This document shows, piece by piece, positions 5,140 through 6,477 of a stretch of DNA of 6,477 nt. Position 1 is the first letter of the stretch. Each line of letters opens with the position of its first letter. The translations under genes were made by a program, and so were the position numbers. Source of the DNA: Alphaproteobacteria bacterium (lineage in GTDB: Bacteria; Pseudomonadota; Alphaproteobacteria; CACIAM-22H2); NCBI GenBank assembly GCA_947500965.1, contig CANMWW010000138.1:1-6477 (forward strand), given 5' to 3'. The notes below the pieces were generated by a model. The model did not search any database. It was not told the origin of the DNA and saw nothing but the letters and a program-made list of their open reading frames with translations.

Positions 5140-6477
5140 GCGGCCCCGCCCCCGGCCCGCCCGCGGCGCATCATCGCCGCGAGGATCGCCACGGGCGCGA
5201 GCCCGGCGAGCACGATGGCCAGCGCCGGCGCGGCCGCCTGGGCGAGGCGCTCGTCCGAGGCCAGGGCGTGGACGTGCACGGCCAGCGTGTCGAAGTTGAA
5301 GGGCCGCACCAGCAGCGTCGCGGGCAGTTCCTTCAGCACGTCGACGAAGACCAGCACGACGGCGACCAGGACCGACCCGCGCATCATCGGCGCGTGCACG
5401 CGCGCCAGCACCCGCGACGGCGCCGCGCCCAGCGTGCGCGCGGCGTCGTCCATGCTGGGCGTGATGCGGCCCAGCCCGGAATCCACCGCGCTCGCCGCCA
5501 CCGACAGGAAGCGCACGACATGCGCGAAGAGCAGCGCCAGGATCGAGCCGCTGAGCAGCAGCCCGAGCGGCACGCCCAGCGCCGCGCGCGACCAGGCGTC
5601 GAGCGCGTTGTCGAAGCGGCCGAGCCAGGCGACCACGCCCACCGCGACGACCGTGCCGGGGATCGCGTAGCCCATGGTGGCGAAGCGTATCGCCGCGCGC
5701 GTCCAGCGGTCGCGCGCGCGGCGCAGCCCGTAGCCGAGCACCAGCGCCGCCGCCGTCGTCGCCAGCGCCGCCAGCCCGGCGATCGCGAGCGAGTTGGCGG
5801 CGAGCCCGGCGAAGAGCCGCGCGTCGATCGCATCTCCGGCCGCGAGGTGCAGGCGCAGCAGGATCGCCACCGGCAGGACGAAGCCGAGCAGCACCGGCAG
5901 CGCGCAGGCCAGGAAGGCGCAGGCCGCCTGCCAGCCCGCGAGCGCATGCGGGCGGATCGCGCCCTGGCGGCGCGCGGCGCCATCGACGCGCGCGGCGCCG
6001 CGCGAGGCCCGCTCGAGCAGCAGCAGCGCCAGCACGGCGACCAGCAGCATGGAGGAGAGCTGCGCCGCGGCGACGCGGTCGCCCATGCCGTACCAGGTCC
6101 GGTAGATCGCGGTGGTGAAGGTCTGGATGCCGAAATGCTGGACGGTGCCGAAATCCGCCAGCGTCTCCATCAGCGCCAGCGCCACGCCCGCGGCGATGGC
6201 CGGGCGCGCGAGCGGCAGCGCCACCACGAGGAAGCCTCGCCACGCGCGCGCGCCGAGCATGCGGCTGGCCTCCAGCACGCAGACCGACTGCTCGAGGAAG
6301 GCCGCGCGCGCGAGCATGAAGACGTAGGGATAGAGCACGAGCGCGAACATCGCGCCGGCGCCGCCGACGGAATGGATGTCCGGGAACCAGTAGGCGCCGC
6401 GGCGCCAGCCCGTCGCCTCGCGCAGCGCCGTCTGCACCGGCCCGGCGAAGGCGAGGAAGTCCGCGTAGGCATAGGCG
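5136..6477 (-). CDS. fbpB: Fe(III) ABC transporter permease, FbpB/AfuB family (5' partial)
   Basis: This inner-membrane permease imports Fe(III) delivered by an FbpA-type binding protein. The frame is open from the right edge (first full codon at 6476) to the TGA at 5138-5136, giving about 446 residues. Family members are usually near 530-560, so roughly the first hundred residues are missing. The first residues in view, AYAYADFLAFAGPVQ, and the following FPDIHSVGGAGAMFALVLYPYVFMLAR in two blocks are strongly typical of FbpB. Two EAA coupling loops are visible, as expected for this internally duplicated family: LEASRMLGARAWRGF then LP at about 68-88, and DDAARTLGAAPSRVL then HAP at about 343-363. 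Nine or so hydrophobic segments fill the rest. The internal GTG at 6437 is not the start. The gene ends 102 bases before the phnD-like pair on the same strand, so some read-through into the phn operon is possible. Confidence 0.93.
   Translation of the reverse strand, partial: AYAYADFLAFAGPVQTALREATGWRRGAYWFPDIHSVGGAGAMFALVLYPYVFMLARAAFLEQSVCVLEASRMLGARAWRGFLVVALPLARPAIAAGVALALMETLADFGTVQHFGIQTFTTAIYRTWYGMGDRVAAAQLSSMLLVAVLALLLLERASRGAARVDGAARRQGAIRPHALAGWQAACAFLACALPVLLGFVLPVAILLRLHLAAGDAIDARLFAGLAANSLAIAGLAALATTAAALVLGYGLRRARDRWTRAAIRFATMGYAIPGTVVAVGVVAWLGRFDNALDAWSRAALGVPLGLLLSGSILALLFAHVVRFLSVAASAVDSGLGRITPSMDDAARTLGAAPSRVLARVHAPMMRGSVLVAVVLVFVDVLKELPATLLVRPFNFDTLAVHVHALASDERLAQAAAPALAIVLAGLAPVAILAAMMRRGRAGGGAA

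Noticed and set aside
5125..6243. Second minus-strand open frame of 372 codons over the iron permease
   Set aside because: It is an Arg/Gly/Ala-rich shadow of the FbpB frame, which shows membrane segments and both EAA loops.

Overview
The window is GC-rich (about 70% by eye), densely coded bacterial chromosome. The gene families, signal peptides, strong GC3 bias and overlapping stop/start codons suggest a proteobacterium, most likely an alphaproteobacterium. That assignment rests on general resemblance and is not proven here. I see no rRNA, tRNA, CRISPR, insertion sequence or phage gene.

Layout, left to right. (1) On the + strand, bases 1-526 hold the C-terminal half of a periplasmic Fe(III)-binding protein of the FbpA/FutA family, cut by the left edge. 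(2) After a 20-base convergent gap, a minus-strand ABC transporter operon of the phosphonate/phosphite (PhnCDE) type fills 547-5033. Read in its own direction it runs: two tandem paralogous PhnD-like substrate-binding proteins (5033-3975 and 3945-2890), the ATPase PhnC (2893-2132), then two PhnE permeases (2147-1347 and 1350-547). The last four genes are joined by short stop/start overlaps, which implies one transcript and translational coupling. (3) A 102-base gap (5034-5135) holds the leader of this operon and a weak Pho-box-like direct repeat. (4) From 5136 to the right edge, also on the minus strand, is the C-terminal part of an FbpB-type Fe(III) ABC permease with two EAA loops; its N terminus lies beyond the window.

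How the genes would work together: the two PhnD-like proteins capture a phosphorus oxyanion or phosphonate in the periplasm, the PhnE pair forms the membrane channel, and PhnC powers import. No C-P lyase, phosphonatase or phosphite dehydrogenase gene is present, so the window shows uptake only. The two iron-transport genes flank the phn cassette on opposite strands.

The most interesting part is the pair of binding proteins. Both lack several residues that E. coli PhnD uses to bind 2-aminoethylphosphonate. Both carry a Cys/Asp-rich N-terminal segment of metal-site appearance, and both end in a polyglutamine tail encoded by an interrupted CAG repeat of different length in each copy. I found no wholly new system; the unusual features sit inside an otherwise recognisable transporter.
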